Assembly (NCBI GenBank): GCA_938743325.2
Contig: OW568872.1
Span: 1-64,000 of the forward strand
DNA length: 64,000 bases
Direction of reading: 5' to 3'
DNA from: Pycnococcus provasolii
Lineage: Eukaryota > Chlorophyta > Pseudoscourfieldiophyceae > Pseudoscourfieldiales > Pycnococcaceae
In this document: positions 29,659 to 40,747 of the stretch, piece after piece
Layout: every line of letters begins with the position of its first letter
Position numbering within the stretch: position 1 is the first letter of the stretch
Program-made: the position numbers and the translations under genes
Notes under the pieces: generated by a model
What the model was told of the DNA's origin: nothing
Databases searched by the model: none
The model's input: only the letters and a program-made list of their open reading frames with translations

Positions 29659-30669
29659 ATGAGCAACGACGCGTGGAGCTGGCCTGACGACGACGACGTC
29701 ACGGTGGCCGTGACGGGCGCAACCGGGTACCTCGCGGCGCACGTCGTGCGAGTCCTGCTCGAGAAGGGTTGCAAGGTTCACGGCACGGTGCGCGATATGG
29801 GCGAAGAGGGGCGCTACTGGCCGCTGCAGTGCCTTCCGAACGCGCCGAAGAATCTGAGGCTCTACGAGGCGGAGCTCGACGACGAGGACGCGTTCTTCAC
29901 GGCGTTCCTCGGCTGCGACGCTGTCGTGCACTTAGCGTCGCCGTTCTTCACGCGCGTCGCTGACGACGCGGACGCGGAAGAGCGCCTGCTCAAGCCGGCT
30001 GTTGAGGGTACGCAGAACGTGCTTCGAGCTTGTAAGCGAACGGGGATCAAGCGCGTCGTCCTCACGAGCTCCATCGCCGCGATGTATCGCCAGCGGCCGG
30101 ATGCGAGCTTCGCCAATGGCGTGCCGCCAGCTATCACGGACGACACGTGGAGTGACGTGGACTTCATGAGGGAGACGAAGCAGTGGTATCCTCTGTCAAA
30201 GACGCTCGCGGAGAAGGCGGCTATGGAATTTGCCGAGGCGGAGCAGTTGGACGTGCGTGTCTGCAACCCAAGCCTCGTGCTTGGACCTGCCATCACGCCA
30301 CACCTGAACGAGTCGCTCAAGTCTGTCAAAGTGCTCGTCGACGGAAAGCGCAAGGAGCTTAAAAACTATATCCTTGGGGTGGTGGATGTTCGCGACGCTG
30401 CTGAGGCACACTATCTGCTGCTCGCTCGCGAGGAGGCGAAAGGGCGCCACCTCTGCCTTGGGCAGTTTGTCGACTTTCTCAAAGTTCGCGACGAGGTGGC
30501 AGAAATTGTCGGATTCTCGCGATTCACCGCCGCGGTAATAGGCGGGCCCAAGGACGTGCCCTCTTTCAACGTCAGCAAGCTAAACAAGCTAGGCATGAAG
30601 TACCGCCCGCTCACGGAGTGCCTCGAAGATTGTCTGCAAGGCCTCGTGAATCATGGACACCTCCGCTAG
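29659..30669 (+). CDS. Extended SDR reductase, DFR/CCR-like
   Basis: A 336-residue NAD(P)-dependent reductase of the extended short-chain dehydrogenase family. The Rossmann motif GATGYLAAHVV is at about 19-29, the active-site YPLSK with Tyr and Lys near 178-182, and TSSIAAM supplies the catalytic Ser. The pattern (VEGTQNVLRACK, WSDVDF) is that of dihydroflavonol reductase / cinnamoyl-CoA reductase-like enzymes, which reduce aldehydes, ketones or CoA thioesters. The true substrate cannot be told from sequence. Without lignin or flavonoid pathways in most algae, methylglyoxal-type reductase activity is as likely. No targeting peptide. Confidence 0.93.
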   Translation: MSNDAWSWPDDDDVTVAVTGATGYLAAHVVRVLLEKGCKVHGTVRDMGEEGRYWPLQCLPNAPKNLRLYEAELDDEDAFFTAFLGCDAVVHLASPFFTRVADDADAEERLLKPAVEGTQNVLRACKRTGIKRVVLTSSIAAMYRQRPDASFANGVPPAITDDTWSDVDFMRETKQWYPLSKTLAEKAAMEFAEAEQLDVRVCNPSLVLGPAITPHLNESLKSVKVLVDGKRKELKNYILGVVDVRDAAEAHYLLLAREEAKGRHLCLGQFVDFLKVRDEVAEIVGFSRFTAAVIGGPKDVPSFNVSKLNKLGMKYRPLTECLEDCLQGLVNHGHLR

Positions 30670-30705
30670 AATATAGTAATAAATAAACTTACTTTACATC
30701 GGTGT

Positions 30706-33357
30706 TTAATTCCATCCTTCTGTCTCCTGCGCGGCGCGTAGGCGATTTTGCATTTCAACGCGCTCCTTGAAGTATCGTATCCTTGCCTCACGCAGATGCG
30801 CCTCGTCCATGCTGTTTGGCCCCGGCGCGGTGCCACGCCTCGGTGGTGGTGGTGATGGCCACTGCTGCCGCGGCGAGGGGGAATGCGCGGTACCCGCGAG
30901 AGCGGGCAGGGCTAGGCTCGAGTCGTCGCGCGGTGACGGCGATGGAAGCGGCGATGGCGATGCAGCGCGGAATGCTTGCTCGCGTTCACGGTACAGCATC
31001 GTGGTGGTGGATGCACCACCGTTCAGCTCCATCTCTCGCGATGGCCCTGAGAAGGCTGCGAGTGACTGCGCAGGCTCTGGTGGCATAGGCCGCCTTGGCA
31101 CTGGCGCCGCCGACGCGGGTCGTGGTGGCATAGGCGGCCTTGGCACTGGCGCCGCCGACGCGGGCCGATGTGCCATCGAAGCCTCGAGCGCCTCGATGCG
31201 CCCAAGCAGTGTGGCCAATCCCGTGTCTGCCGCCGGTGCCGCCGGTGCGTGCAACGAGCGCAATAGACGTTGCTGCGTCACTCGCGCCTGCGCGAGCGCG
31301 CCCTCGAGCGCAAGAACGCGGCTGTCGCCGCCTTCGCTGACAGTGGTGCCAATCGCGCGAAGAATATCCTCCTGTGGTGCAGGTGGGGGTGGCGGGTATG
31401 CGAGTGGCGGGGGTGCTGCTGGCGGTGGTGGAGGGGGTGCAGGTGGTGCCGCCATCCGTGCGAGAGCCTCGGTATGCTCCCGCTTCGCCTTCTCGAGTGC
31501 ATCAATGGCGCGGCGTTCGCTTTCCCTTGCACTGCGTGCAGCCTCTTGAGACACCGTCAACCTCGTCGCGCGTTCCTCAAGTCGGTCAGCTGCAACCGCC
31601 TCCCGTTCGCGCGCGGCGCTGAGCTGCGCTCGAAGGGCAGATGTCTCGGCACGGGCCGCCTCCACATCTGCGCGCAGAGCCACCTCGCGCTCTAGTGCGG
31701 CATGCGCCGCCTGCGTGAGAGCCACGCGCTCCGCTGTTGCAGCACTGTCGCCATCGTCCCACCCGGGCATTGTGGGGAGAACGCCCGCACTCTGCAGCTG
31801 CCGCCGCAGCGCCGCGGCAGTATCACGCCAGGAGGTGGCGGCAGACGATGCAGCCACGCCATTGCGCAGTGGTGCATCGTTCGCAGCAAGCTCGAGCAGG
31901 TGCAGGGCCTCGCGATGTGCGGCAGCCGCCGATGCAAGTGCGCTTGCGAGGTCGGATGCGGCAGGCTGATTGCCAGCCTGCTTAGCAACGGCAATTTCCT
32001 GTGGTGGTGGTGGTGGTGGTGGTGGTGGTGGTGGTGGTAGTGGTGGTGCCATCTCTTTTTCTCGCTCTTCCTCTTCCTCGTCGGTCAGCGGCTTGCCCGT
32101 ATTCGCCTTCGCCTCCAGCGCCGCAAGCTTGGCAGCTTGAAGGTCGCGCATGCGCTCGAGCTCGTCGTCTGTCAAGAGCATGCCCGCACTCGCCTTCGCC
32201 TCCAGCGCCGCGAGCTCTTCCTCCGTAGACGGAGGCTCGGCGGCTTGAAGGTCGCGCATGCGCTCGAGCTCGTCGTCTGTCAAGAGCATGCCCGCACTCG
32301 CCTTCGCCTCCAACGCCGCAAGCTCTTCCTCCGTAGACGGAGGCTCGGCGGCTTGAAGGTCGCGCATGCGCTCGAGCTCGTCGTCTGTCAAGAGCATGCC
32401 CGCACTCGCCTTCGCCTCCAGCGCTGCCAGCTCTTCCTCCGTAGACGGAGGCTCGGCGGCTTGAAGGTCGCGCATGCGCTCGAGCTCGTCGTCTGTCAAG
32501 AGCATGCCCGCACTCGCCTTCGCCTCCAGCGCCGCAAGCTCTTCCTCCGTAGACGGAGGCTCGGCGGCTTGAAGGTCGCGCATGCGCTCGAGCTCGTCGT
32601 CTGTCAAGAGCATGCCCGCACTCGCCTTCGCCTCCAGCGCTGCCAGCTCTTCCTCCGTAGACGGAGGCTCGGCGGCTTGAAGGTCGCGCATGCGCTCGAG
32701 CTCGTCGTCTGTCAAGAGCATGCCCGCACTCGCCTTCGCCTCCAGCGCCGCAAGCTCTTCCTCCGTAGACGGAGGCTCGGCGGCTTGAAGGTCGCGCATG
32801 CGCTCGAGCTCGTCGTCTGTCAAGAGCATGCCCGCACTCGCCTTCGCCTCCAGCGCTGCCAGCTCTTCCTCCGTAGACGGAGGCTCGGCGGCTTGAAGGT
32901 CGCGCATGCGCTCGAGCTCGTCGTCTGTCAGAAGCATGCCCGCACTCGCCTTCGCCTCCAACGCTGCGAGCTCTTCCTCCGTAGACGGAGGCTCGGCCGC
33001 TTGAAGGTCGCGCATGCGCTCGAGCTCGTCGTCTGTCAAGAGCATGCCCGCACTCGCCTTCGCCTCCAGCGCTGCGAGCTCTTCCTCCGTAGACGGAGGC
33101 TCGGCCGCTTGAAGGTCGCGCATGCGCTCGAGCTCCTCGTCTGTCAGAAGCATGCCCGCACTCGCCTTCGCCTCCAACGCTGCGAGCTCTTCCTCCAATG
33201 ATGGCGTTTCGTCATCTTCCTCGTCGTCGTCGTCGTCAAGCTGTTGCTCAAGTTCCGTGACGAGTTCATCGAGAACTTCGAGCACGACTTCGAGAACTTC
33301 TTCGTCGTCGTTAATGAGCTGCTCGTGCTCGCTTAAAGCAGGGGGAGCAGGAGCCAT
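30706..33357 (-). CDS. 36-residue-repeat, coiled-coil and Pro-rich protein
   Basis: An 883-residue protein of unknown function. An acidic start (residues 1-60) leads into ten near-perfect copies of a 36-residue unit containing LEAKASAGMLLTDDELERMR, followed by one degenerate copy. Then come a poly-Pro run encoded by a GGT tract, an Ala-rich coiled coil (about 510-660), and a second Pro-rich region with repeated PRPASAAPVPR units. It has no signal peptide, membrane helix or known domain. The repeat unit is helical and acidic, so a rod or scaffold is plausible. The ATG at 33357 is the first in frame. The opposite strand of the repeat stays open, but only as a shadow of the repeat. Confidence 0.8.
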   Translation of the reverse strand: MAPAPPALSEHEQLINDDEEVLEVVLEVLDELVTELEQQLDDDDDEEDDETPSLEEELAALEAKASAGMLLTDEELERMRDLQAAEPPSTEEELAALEAKASAGMLLTDDELERMRDLQAAEPPSTEEELAALEAKASAGMLLTDDELERMRDLQAAEPPSTEEELAALEAKASAGMLLTDDELERMRDLQAAEPPSTEEELAALEAKASAGMLLTDDELERMRDLQAAEPPSTEEELAALEAKASAGMLLTDDELERMRDLQAAEPPSTEEELAALEAKASAGMLLTDDELERMRDLQAAEPPSTEEELAALEAKASAGMLLTDDELERMRDLQAAEPPSTEEELAALEAKASAGMLLTDDELERMRDLQAAEPPSTEEELAALEAKASAGMLLTDDELERMRDLQAAKLAALEAKANTGKPLTDEEEEEREKEMAPPLPPPPPPPPPPPPQEIAVAKQAGNQPAASDLASALASAAAAHREALHLLELAANDAPLRNGVAASSAATSWRDTAAALRRQLQSAGVLPTMPGWDDGDSAATAERVALTQAAHAALEREVALRADVEAARAETSALRAQLSAAREREAVAADRLEERATRLTVSQEAARSARESERRAIDALEKAKREHTEALARMAAPPAPPPPPPAAPPPLAYPPPPPAPQEDILRAIGTTVSEGGDSRVLALEGALAQARVTQQRLLRSLHAPAAPAADTGLATLLGRIEALEASMAHRPASAAPVPRPPMPPRPASAAPVPRRPMPPEPAQSLAAFSGPSREMELNGGASTTTMLYREREQAFRAASPSPLPSPSPRDDSSLALPALAGTAHSPSPRQQWPSPPPPRRGTAPGPNSMDEAHLREARIRYFKERVEMQNRLRAAQETEGWN
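32001..32038. repeat. GGT trinucleotide microsatellite (poly-Pro coding)
   Basis: About twelve GGT units lie inside the repeat-protein gene and encode a poly-proline run on the minus strand. It lies just C-terminal of the degenerate last 36-residue unit. Confidence 0.9.
32136..33201 (-). repeat. 108-bp coding tandem repeat, about ten copies
   Basis: Ten copies of a 108-base unit, each with GAAGGTCGCGCATGCGCTCG, are nearly identical at DNA level. Synonymous variants in the CGCTGCCAGC versus CGCCGCAAGC segment alternate between about 32420 and 32860, so the array also has a 216-base higher-order period. The copies at both ends are more diverged. This points to recent unequal exchange or conversion. 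Confidence 0.95.
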
Positions 33358-33691
33358 GGCCAACTCTGCGAGGCCACCCAAGGCCAAGGGGGAAGAAGGA
33401 AGGCGCCCTTCTTAAGGTGAAGTACCTAGGACGAGGTAAGGGAGGTGGGCGAAACCAAAGTCAACAGGCCACACACAACAGGTCAACGGCAACGGCATCG
33501 GGCTGTCGGGGGGGAGAAGTCAGAAGAAGAACAGCGGGAGGAGGAGGAGGAGGATCACATAACCCTAGCCCTAACCCTAACCCTAATGCAATTCTAAAAC
33601 CCTAACTGCAGGGGAGGAGTTTGTAACGCCCCATACGCCCTCGCCTTCCATTCCCCTTTCCCCATCCTCCCGCCTCTCCCGAGAAGCCGTC
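33358..33691. promoter_or_regulatory. Divergent promoter with telomere-like cluster
   Basis: Between the repeat-protein gene and the EEP gene lie CCCTAGCCCTAACCCTAA (in 33561-33586) and a separate AAAACCCTAA at 33596-33605, about 90-130 bases before the EEP start. A GGAGGAGG tract precedes them. Confidence 0.55.
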
Positions 33692-35566
33692 ATGGGCAAC
33701 CTCTGGTCGAGCAGCGCTGCGCCGGAGAAACATCGGCGACACCCTACGCCCAGCTGGGGATTCCTCACTGCCACGTGGAACGTCGCGGCCATCAACAACA
33801 ACCCGTTCGAGTACTGGCTCACGCTCAACTCGCAGCCGGCGTACGAACAACTCATGAAGGACGTCCAGGCGTTCGTCGACCAGCCGGGCGACGGAGAGGC
33901 GACCGTCGCTGACGTCTTCAGCAAAGATATGGCGAAGCAGCTCGCGGACGCCATCAAGCAAGCTAAGCTGGTCGACGACGAGAGCCTCGTCGACGGCGCG
34001 CTCGACGCGTACACGTCGGACTTTGCCAAGAGGCGCGTCGTCAGCGACTTTCTCAAGGACAAAACCATCGGGGACAAGCGCCTCGCCTCCATGCCAGACC
34101 GCATCACAAACACTGTCAACACAACAAACGGGCCGGTGTACCGACCCACAGTCATCAACATGTACACGGGCGACATGTCGAGCGTCGAGGCGTGGTGGCC
34201 GCAGTGGCTCGCTTTCATGTTCGAAACGCCAATCACCATCGAGGATGCCAAGTCGAAGTCCAGCAAGACGTCCAAGGGTGCCGCGCATCTCCTCGACCCC
34301 ATCCTGAGGACCAAGTACCCCGCCATCACGGAACAGGAGGAGGCGATGAGCGTGCCACTGCAGTGCTTCGCGCAGGCCATCTTCGACGCCACGCTCATTT
34401 ACATGCTCAACAAGCTACTGCCGGAGAAGTGGATCGAAATCAAGAAGGATGTCTGCGAGGCGCTGTGCGAGCGGAAGGAAGCGCTCACACTCGACATCGT
34501 GTTGAAGCGACTCGCGAGCGAAGATCGCACGAGCACTATCATCTTCCTGCAAGAGTGCTCCGCGAAGTTCGTCAACCTGCTCCGCGACAACGAGGAGATC
34601 GCTGACCTGTACGAGGTTGTCGCCCCGGCGAAGCTTGACGCGAAGCGCGATCAGAACAGCGTGATTCTCATCGACAACGACAAATTTGACATTTCGAGCA
34701 TGCGCGAGGTAACGGACGAGATCATCTCGCTGCTCCCCGAGGGTGCGCCACTCAAGCCAGCGACGGGCGACCTCGTTGCCGTGCAGCTGAAGCTCAAGCC
34801 GCTCGACATCCTCGATTCGCCGAAGAGGGGCATCTTCGACCGCGTGAACTACGCCGGGACGGAGACAGGTTACACGGACCGCGAGACGTTTCTCTTCGCA
34901 TCATTCCACGGCGACACGAACGGGCTGCTCACGCCGTACATCCTCAAGGCGCTCAATGCCCGGCGCCGCGAGTTTGGACAGTTTGGGCGGCTGATGGTTG
35001 GCATCGATGCGAACGCGCACTGCAAGGGAGAGCCGGGCAAGAAACTAGGCATCAACACGCTGTTGGCATTCATGCGAACCAAGCGCACGTGCTCTCCTCT
35101 ACTCACGTCGTGCTGGAAGCTTCAGACGTGGGAGCTCGTCAAGCACAACTTTGACTTGAGCAAGCTCGAGATGGACGACATGGTGACGACGTACAACGCG
35201 CGCACATTCCTTCAGACGCAGCTGAACAAGGCTGTGCGCGTTTCGGAGCTGCAGACGTCGAAGCTGACGGATCGCAACCCGAAGGACTTGATCATCTACC
35301 CAGAGAGTGACTTTGTATTCATGGACCACTCCTTGCAGCGCGACAATAACGGGCGCGGCTTCTTCGACGACGCTCCATTTCCCACGCTCGAGTTTCCTTC
35401 GGATCACGCGTTCTTGACGTGTGAGCTGAACCTGCGGAGGAGAAATTTCTCAGATCCGGAGCACATGCCGTGGGATGAAGAGCTACCCGACGGTATGCCG
35501 TGGAATCGAAAGGGTCCGATCGAGTTTGACCCAGCTGCGGTTGACGGTAACGGTGTGGAGAACTGA
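33692..35566 (+). CDS. EEP-fold (endonuclease/exonuclease/phosphatase) protein, probably myristoylated
   Basis: A 624-residue protein. MGNLWSSS fits an N-myristoylation signal (Gly2, Ser at 6-7), so it probably sits on a membrane. EEP-fold motifs are spread out: the first strand TATWNVAAINNNPFEYW with Asn, IIFLQECSAKF with the metal-binding Glu, GIDANAHC with an Asp-x-Asn pair, and the terminal FPSDHAFLTCEL with the catalytic Asp-His. A large insert of about 230 residues separates the first strand from the QE motif. This fold covers nucleases, sphingomyelinases and inositol phosphatases; the substrate is unknown. The myristoyl signal favours a lipid or membrane role, which is inference. Confidence 0.78.
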   Translation: MGNLWSSSAAPEKHRRHPTPSWGFLTATWNVAAINNNPFEYWLTLNSQPAYEQLMKDVQAFVDQPGDGEATVADVFSKDMAKQLADAIKQAKLVDDESLVDGALDAYTSDFAKRRVVSDFLKDKTIGDKRLASMPDRITNTVNTTNGPVYRPTVINMYTGDMSSVEAWWPQWLAFMFETPITIEDAKSKSSKTSKGAAHLLDPILRTKYPAITEQEEAMSVPLQCFAQAIFDATLIYMLNKLLPEKWIEIKKDVCEALCERKEALTLDIVLKRLASEDRTSTIIFLQECSAKFVNLLRDNEEIADLYEVVAPAKLDAKRDQNSVILIDNDKFDISSMREVTDEIISLLPEGAPLKPATGDLVAVQLKLKPLDILDSPKRGIFDRVNYAGTETGYTDRETFLFASFHGDTNGLLTPYILKALNARRREFGQFGRLMVGIDANAHCKGEPGKKLGINTLLAFMRTKRTCSPLLTSCWKLQTWELVKHNFDLSKLEMDDMVTTYNARTFLQTQLNKAVRVSELQTSKLTDRNPKDLIIYPESDFVFMDHSLQRDNNGRGFFDDAPFPTLEFPSDHAFLTCELNLRRRNFSDPEHMPWDEELPDGMPWNRKGPIEFDPAAVDGNGVEN

Positions 35567-35725
35567 GCTGAAAGTTGTTTTATGATGTAAGCTTAGTTGT
35601 TCATAAGATGTGTAACTCCAAAACAGGTTCATTTTCAAAAGTAGGGCATATACGATCGACGACCGTTGTGATGAAGTAAAAATCTAGTACCGTTACTCAA
35701 ATAAGCGAGCAATCACAGTTGAAAA

Positions 35726-38700
35726 CTAACCAGCAGAATGAGCTTGCACAAGGCGCGCGAATGCGCCGCCGTCGCGTGCCGTTAATTCGCTCGCGGGGCC
35801 CACCTCAGCCACACGACCCGCGTCGAGAACAGCCACCTGGCGATCGTGCGCATCGTGTGCGAGCGCGATAGCGACTCGATGCACGACGCTAATCACCGTG
35901 CAGTGCGCCGCAGTTGCGTGATTGTCCGCCGCCGCCAGAACGCGCTGCTCGCTCGCTTCGTCGAGCGACGCCGTTGCCTCGTCAAGGACAAGAATCGCGG
36001 GACGTCGAAGCACGGCGCGTGCGAGAGCGAGAAGCTGGCGCTGACCACGCGACCACGCGGCTGTGCTCAGCTTCCCGTCCAGTCCACCGCCGCTGCCGGC
36101 AATTTCCACTGGTAGGTTACGCACCGCGTCAGCAAGGCCGAGCGAGCGCAGCAAAGCCCATGCATCCGAGTCAACGCATGCGTCGCCCCCGAGATTCTCT
36201 CGCACGCTCCCTCGGAGCACCCACGGCTCCTGCGGAAGAAGTGCGATGTGTCGTCGCAGCCTCGCTAGGGGAACGGTCTTCACGTCGCGACCTCCGACGA
36301 GCAGGCTACCCGCGGTACACCCGGGACCAGGGTTACGAATGAGCGCGGCGGCAAGAGAGCTCTTGCCAGATCCCGTTCGTCCGACCACCGCCAGTCTGCT
36401 TCCCGCGGGAATGTCAAGGTTTATGCCCCGCAGCACCGCAGGAAGGTCCATGCGGTATCGCATCCAATAGCGTCGGAAGCGCACGCTGCTGTCAGCTGGC
36501 CATGCATCCATCTCGAGCTCCTCCTTGGCTGTCAGCGCATCGGCGGATGCCTCTAATTCCGCATCCGGCCACTCCGGCGGCGACGACGTACCCTCGTCGT
36601 CGCTGTCGTCGTCTTCAAAAGAACCGCCCATGAGACGAAGTGTCTGCACCTCCGGCGTCGCCTCCTCGCTCACGCCTCGAATGCGCTCGACGGCGTTCAT
36701 TTCCACCTCTAGCTGCGTCGCCGTCTGAACGCCGCCGGCGAGAAGGCCTGTCACCATGATTGCATTCGTGACGACGAGACCAGCGGCACCCGCGGTCAGC
36801 GATCCCGAGATGGCGAAGCCCACGCTCGCGAAAGCTGCAAAGGCAACGATCGCGGAGCTCAGCGCCTCCATAGACAAGCCTAGCCAGCAGTTGGCGCTCA
36901 TCAGGTGGTAAAGCACAGCACTGCGACGGTCCACGCGGCGCGCCATCGCCTTGACGTACTTGCGGATGAGATGTGCGCTGCGAAGAGGCGCAACGCCTGC
37001 GAGTGCCTCGCTCAGCAATGCGTACGCCGGCGCGCGCTGCACAGCCTCAATGCGCTGCATCGCACGGCTCGTTCTGCGGTAGTAGCTCAGCAGTGCGCAG
37101 TACAGAATGCCGGCGGGAATGGCTAGCGCGAGGAATGGCGGAACGATGATGCAAACGAGCGCGAACATTCCAAGGCTTGTGGCGATCGTGTAGAGATATA
37201 TGTTCCAATTCGTACCCAGCGTCTCGTCGCATATGAAAATGTCGCGAGTGCAAACACCGCTGAACCGTCCAGCGCGAGATGCGTCGTGAAACGCGAGGGG
37301 TGCGCGCAGCAGGCGGTGCCACAGCCTAACCCACAGCGCCTTGGCAGCTGACGTGTATGCTATTCCAGCCACGCTCGCGGCAAAGCAGAGAAGCAGCAGC
37401 GTGCCGACGGTGAATATCGCGTAGACGCCAAGCTCGCGGCCCGTGTTCACCGCCGTGTCCGAGACGCTCGTCCCGCACGTCTCGTAGAATGAAGCCTGCG
37501 CCGTGGAAATGGCAGCCGCGGTGCCACGAGCAGGTAGGCTGTCGTACAGCTGCGCACAGTCCTCCGCCAGCACGGCTCGGTCAGCCCATCGGCTGAGCCA
37601 GTATTCGCCGCCGCCCTGGGTAGCTTGCACGGTGCAGTAGCCAAGGAATACGACGACCCAAAACCACACGCTTCCGCTTGCGCTCAGATAGCCTAGATAA
37701 ACGCCCCAGCCCACCTCGCCCTCCACCACCTCCTCGTCGTCGTCCGTTCCAGCAGTTCGCATCGTCCTTGTTGTTTCAGCAGCAGACGACGACGACGACG
37801 ACCGTGGCGGCGGAGGCGATCGTCCCCCTGTGGGCGTTGACGACAGTCGAGTGGACGACGACAACTTCGGTAGCGCTCGCCGGGTCGTCGGCGCATCAAC
37901 AGATCTGGTATCAATCACTCCGTCTCCAGCCTCCAGGGCCACAAGGCCAAAGCGCGGAGTTGCCGCTGGCACCGTCAGCGGAACTACCGCGGGTGCACCT
38001 TCCACCTCGTCGCCACGCGCAAGGCGCCGTCCCGGCGAGTGGCTGCGTGCACGGCCACCGCCGTGTGCCTTGCGCCGTTTCCGCACGAGAGGGCGCCTTC
38101 CATCGACGCGGTGGCCCACGTCAGCGGGGTCCTTTTCGCCGAGGCGGAACGCCTGCTCCGTTCGGGGGTTGCCCGCGGAACGCGTCGGGGTACCCGGCTG
38201 GCTGATTGACGTCGTGCGCGCAACAGCTGCTCGCGTCATCGCCGTCGTTCGCCGCTGCGCAGCGAGTGCGCGGTACGTTGAGCCTCCCCACGCGCTCGCA
38301 CCTGAGGGCAGAGCTGCCGCTGATGCGTCGCCACCCTGGCTCTGATCTTCTTCTGCGGCAGCCTTGCCAGCGTGCAAGTCGTCGAGACCGCGCTGGATAC
38401 GAAGCCGCGTTAAGCTCGGCGAGAGGCGAAGTGCAGCCACCGCAAGATCTTCGTCGCCGTCGTCGACGCGGCCACCCTGCGTTCCGAGGCGAGCTTCCGC
38501 AGGCAGGTTGCTCTGTGACGTGAGCCACGAGCTAAAATCTCGCGGCGCTCCTTGGAAGGCTATGGTGCCGTTCGCCACGAACACGACTCGGTCTGACGCC
38601 GCGGTGTGCGCAGCGTTGTGCGTGCACATTACCTTGCACGCCAGCGCGAGAGGTCCGAGTGGGTCCTTGACAACCTCGGCAAAGGCGGCGGACGCAACCA

Positions 38701-39330
38701 CGGCATCGAGCGCGCTGAGCGTGTCGTCGAGCACAGCCAGGTCCACGGCACGACCTGCATAAGCGCAGCGCGCGAGCATCGTTCGCATCGCCTGCCCGCC
38801 GCTCAGCCCCACACCGCCCTTGCCAATCACGGTTGCGTCGCCGCGGTGCAGTTGTGCGATATCGGCGCTGAGCTGACTTCGCCGGACCACCTCTTTGTAC
38901 CAGGCGAGGTGAAGCGGTTGGCCAAACACGACGTTGTCACGCAGCGTGCCGGATACGATGAAAGGCTCCTGTGGAGCATATGCCGCCTTGCGATAGCTTG
39001 CAGTGCGTCTGCCAGAGACGAGGCTCACCTCGCCGAGCAGCGCCGCGGCGAGTGTCGACTTGCCGCCGCCCACAGGTCCTGTCACGGCGACGAGCTCGCC
39101 AGCGTGAAGTGTGAGACTGACGTCGCGGAGCACGAACGATGCAGCATCTTCTTCCGCGCTTTCGGCGTCGCCGCTATTCGAGCTGCGTGAGGACGAAGAT
39201 GGCGACGACGGCGATGGATTGATGTGACTTGTGTCTGCACTTTCTGGATCCCACGCAAAGGTGGCGCATTCCAGTTTGAGAATCGTGTCGCCACGGCGCG
39301 GCAGCGTTTTGTTCGTGTTGCCGTCCCCGC

Positions 39331-39361
<31 letters not shown>

Positions 39362-40747
39362 GCCGTCAATTTCGTGATCGTACGAAGTTGGAAGGCTCTC
39401 TGGCATCGAAAGAAAAGTTGTCAATCGCGTCGAGCTCACCATCACCTGCACGAGCTGCACGATCGCCTGTGGCAGCAGTATGAGCGGCGTTCGCAGCGCC
39501 TGAAACAGCGCCATGGATGTGAACACGACGCTCGCCGTCATCGGCTTCCCCCGCGCCGCGTGCACGCCGAAGCTGGCAAGACTCATGAGCGGCGCGGATG
39601 CGACCATGAGGCTGAGTTGTAGACCCTGCAGGAGCGCGCGATGTCGCAGAAGCCTCACCTCCTCGGCGCGGTGCACATCAGCCATGTCGCCGATCGTGCC
39701 TTCCCACGCGTTGCTCTTCACCGCCTGAATGCCCACGCTGCCGCTGCCAAACACGTCGTTCACGATGCCGAGTCGCCTATCCGTCGCTCGCACCTGCCTC
39801 TGCCTGAGTCGCGTGATGACGTTCGCCAGGTACGCGCATATGGCGAAAATCGTCGTCATCGTCGCGAGGCCGGCAAAAAACGAAAGTCCGAGCTGCGAGA
39901 AGAGCAGCGCGATGACCACGCACACGGTGAGCGGGACAACCCAGATCTGGTGCATGACCGGACTGAAGTCGTGGTACGACCACGCATCGTTCATCAGATA
40001 CGTCTGTATCTGTCCGCTCGTGATGCCCTGCCTTGCCGCGGGCGACAAGCACAGAGCCTTACGAAAAACGCTAACTGCGACGGTGGCGTGCATGTTGAGT
40101 CCCACGAGGAAGCTGCGGAAGAGCGCGATGCGGAGGCTGACTCCCGCGATCATTTGGAAGAGCGTGAGCAGAGCGGCGTACATGTACGCACGCGATGCGT
40201 TTATGTTAGGTTGCTCGAGCTCGTCGAGCAGATTACGCAGCATCATTGGCATTGCCAAATAGGTTGCCTGGCGAATGAGCGTGAGCACTGCGGCGCATGC
40301 GACGGGCGTGCGAAACATGTCAAAGTACAGGACATGCGCGAGCCCCAGTGGTGGGATCATCGGTTTCTTTTGTTTGGTGGTGGAATGCGTCCTCTGTTTT
40401 CTGCCGTCGCCGATGCTGCCGCTGCTGGTGCTGCTGCTGTCGGCGACGTGGTTCCCATTCGTCAATTCGATCATGCTGCCGTTACCATGTTCAATTCGAT
40501 CCTGGGCAGACATCATTGATGATGATGATGGTTGTTGTTGGTGCTGCTGGTGGTACTGAGTTGCGCATTTTGTCAGATAGGCTGCCCACCTCCTCGAGAA
40601 GAGATGCATGAGCGGCCATGCCTCGAAATCATTGCGCAAAGGCCAAATGTGATCAAATGTTAACGTTCTCTTGAACCCCTGGTAGATTGTGCCTGACACA
40701 TGCCAATACGTGCGACGCGGATGCGCCACAACAGCGGGTGTTGTCAT
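35726..40747 (-). CDS. ABCC-type (MRP) ABC transporter
   Basis: A 1673-residue full-size transporter with layout TMD1-NBD1-TMD2-NBD2. NBD1 has Walker A GPVGGGKST, signature LSGGQ and Walker B LAVLDDTLSALD, the ABCC-type DD. NBD2 has GRTGSGKSS, a divergent signature WSRGQRQ, and LVLDEATASLD. There is no TMD0; the N-terminal about 150 residues carry poly-Ser and Gln tracts. The linker between halves is long, with poly-Ser near residue 1000, and a poly-Gly tract (in GGGGGG near 470) precedes NBD1. ABCC proteins export glutathione conjugates and organic anions, often into vacuoles. The substrate is unknown. No introns over 5 kb. Confidence 0.95.

Noticed and set aside
32137-33201. 354-codon plus-strand frame opposite the 36-residue repeat
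   Set aside because: It is the shadow of a repeat whose unit is a multiple of three; lacks any protein-like feature apart from the repeat and overlaps a better frame fully.
32136-33201. CRISPR-like array
   Set aside because: The unit is a direct coding repeat with no spacers; the context is a eukaryotic gene.
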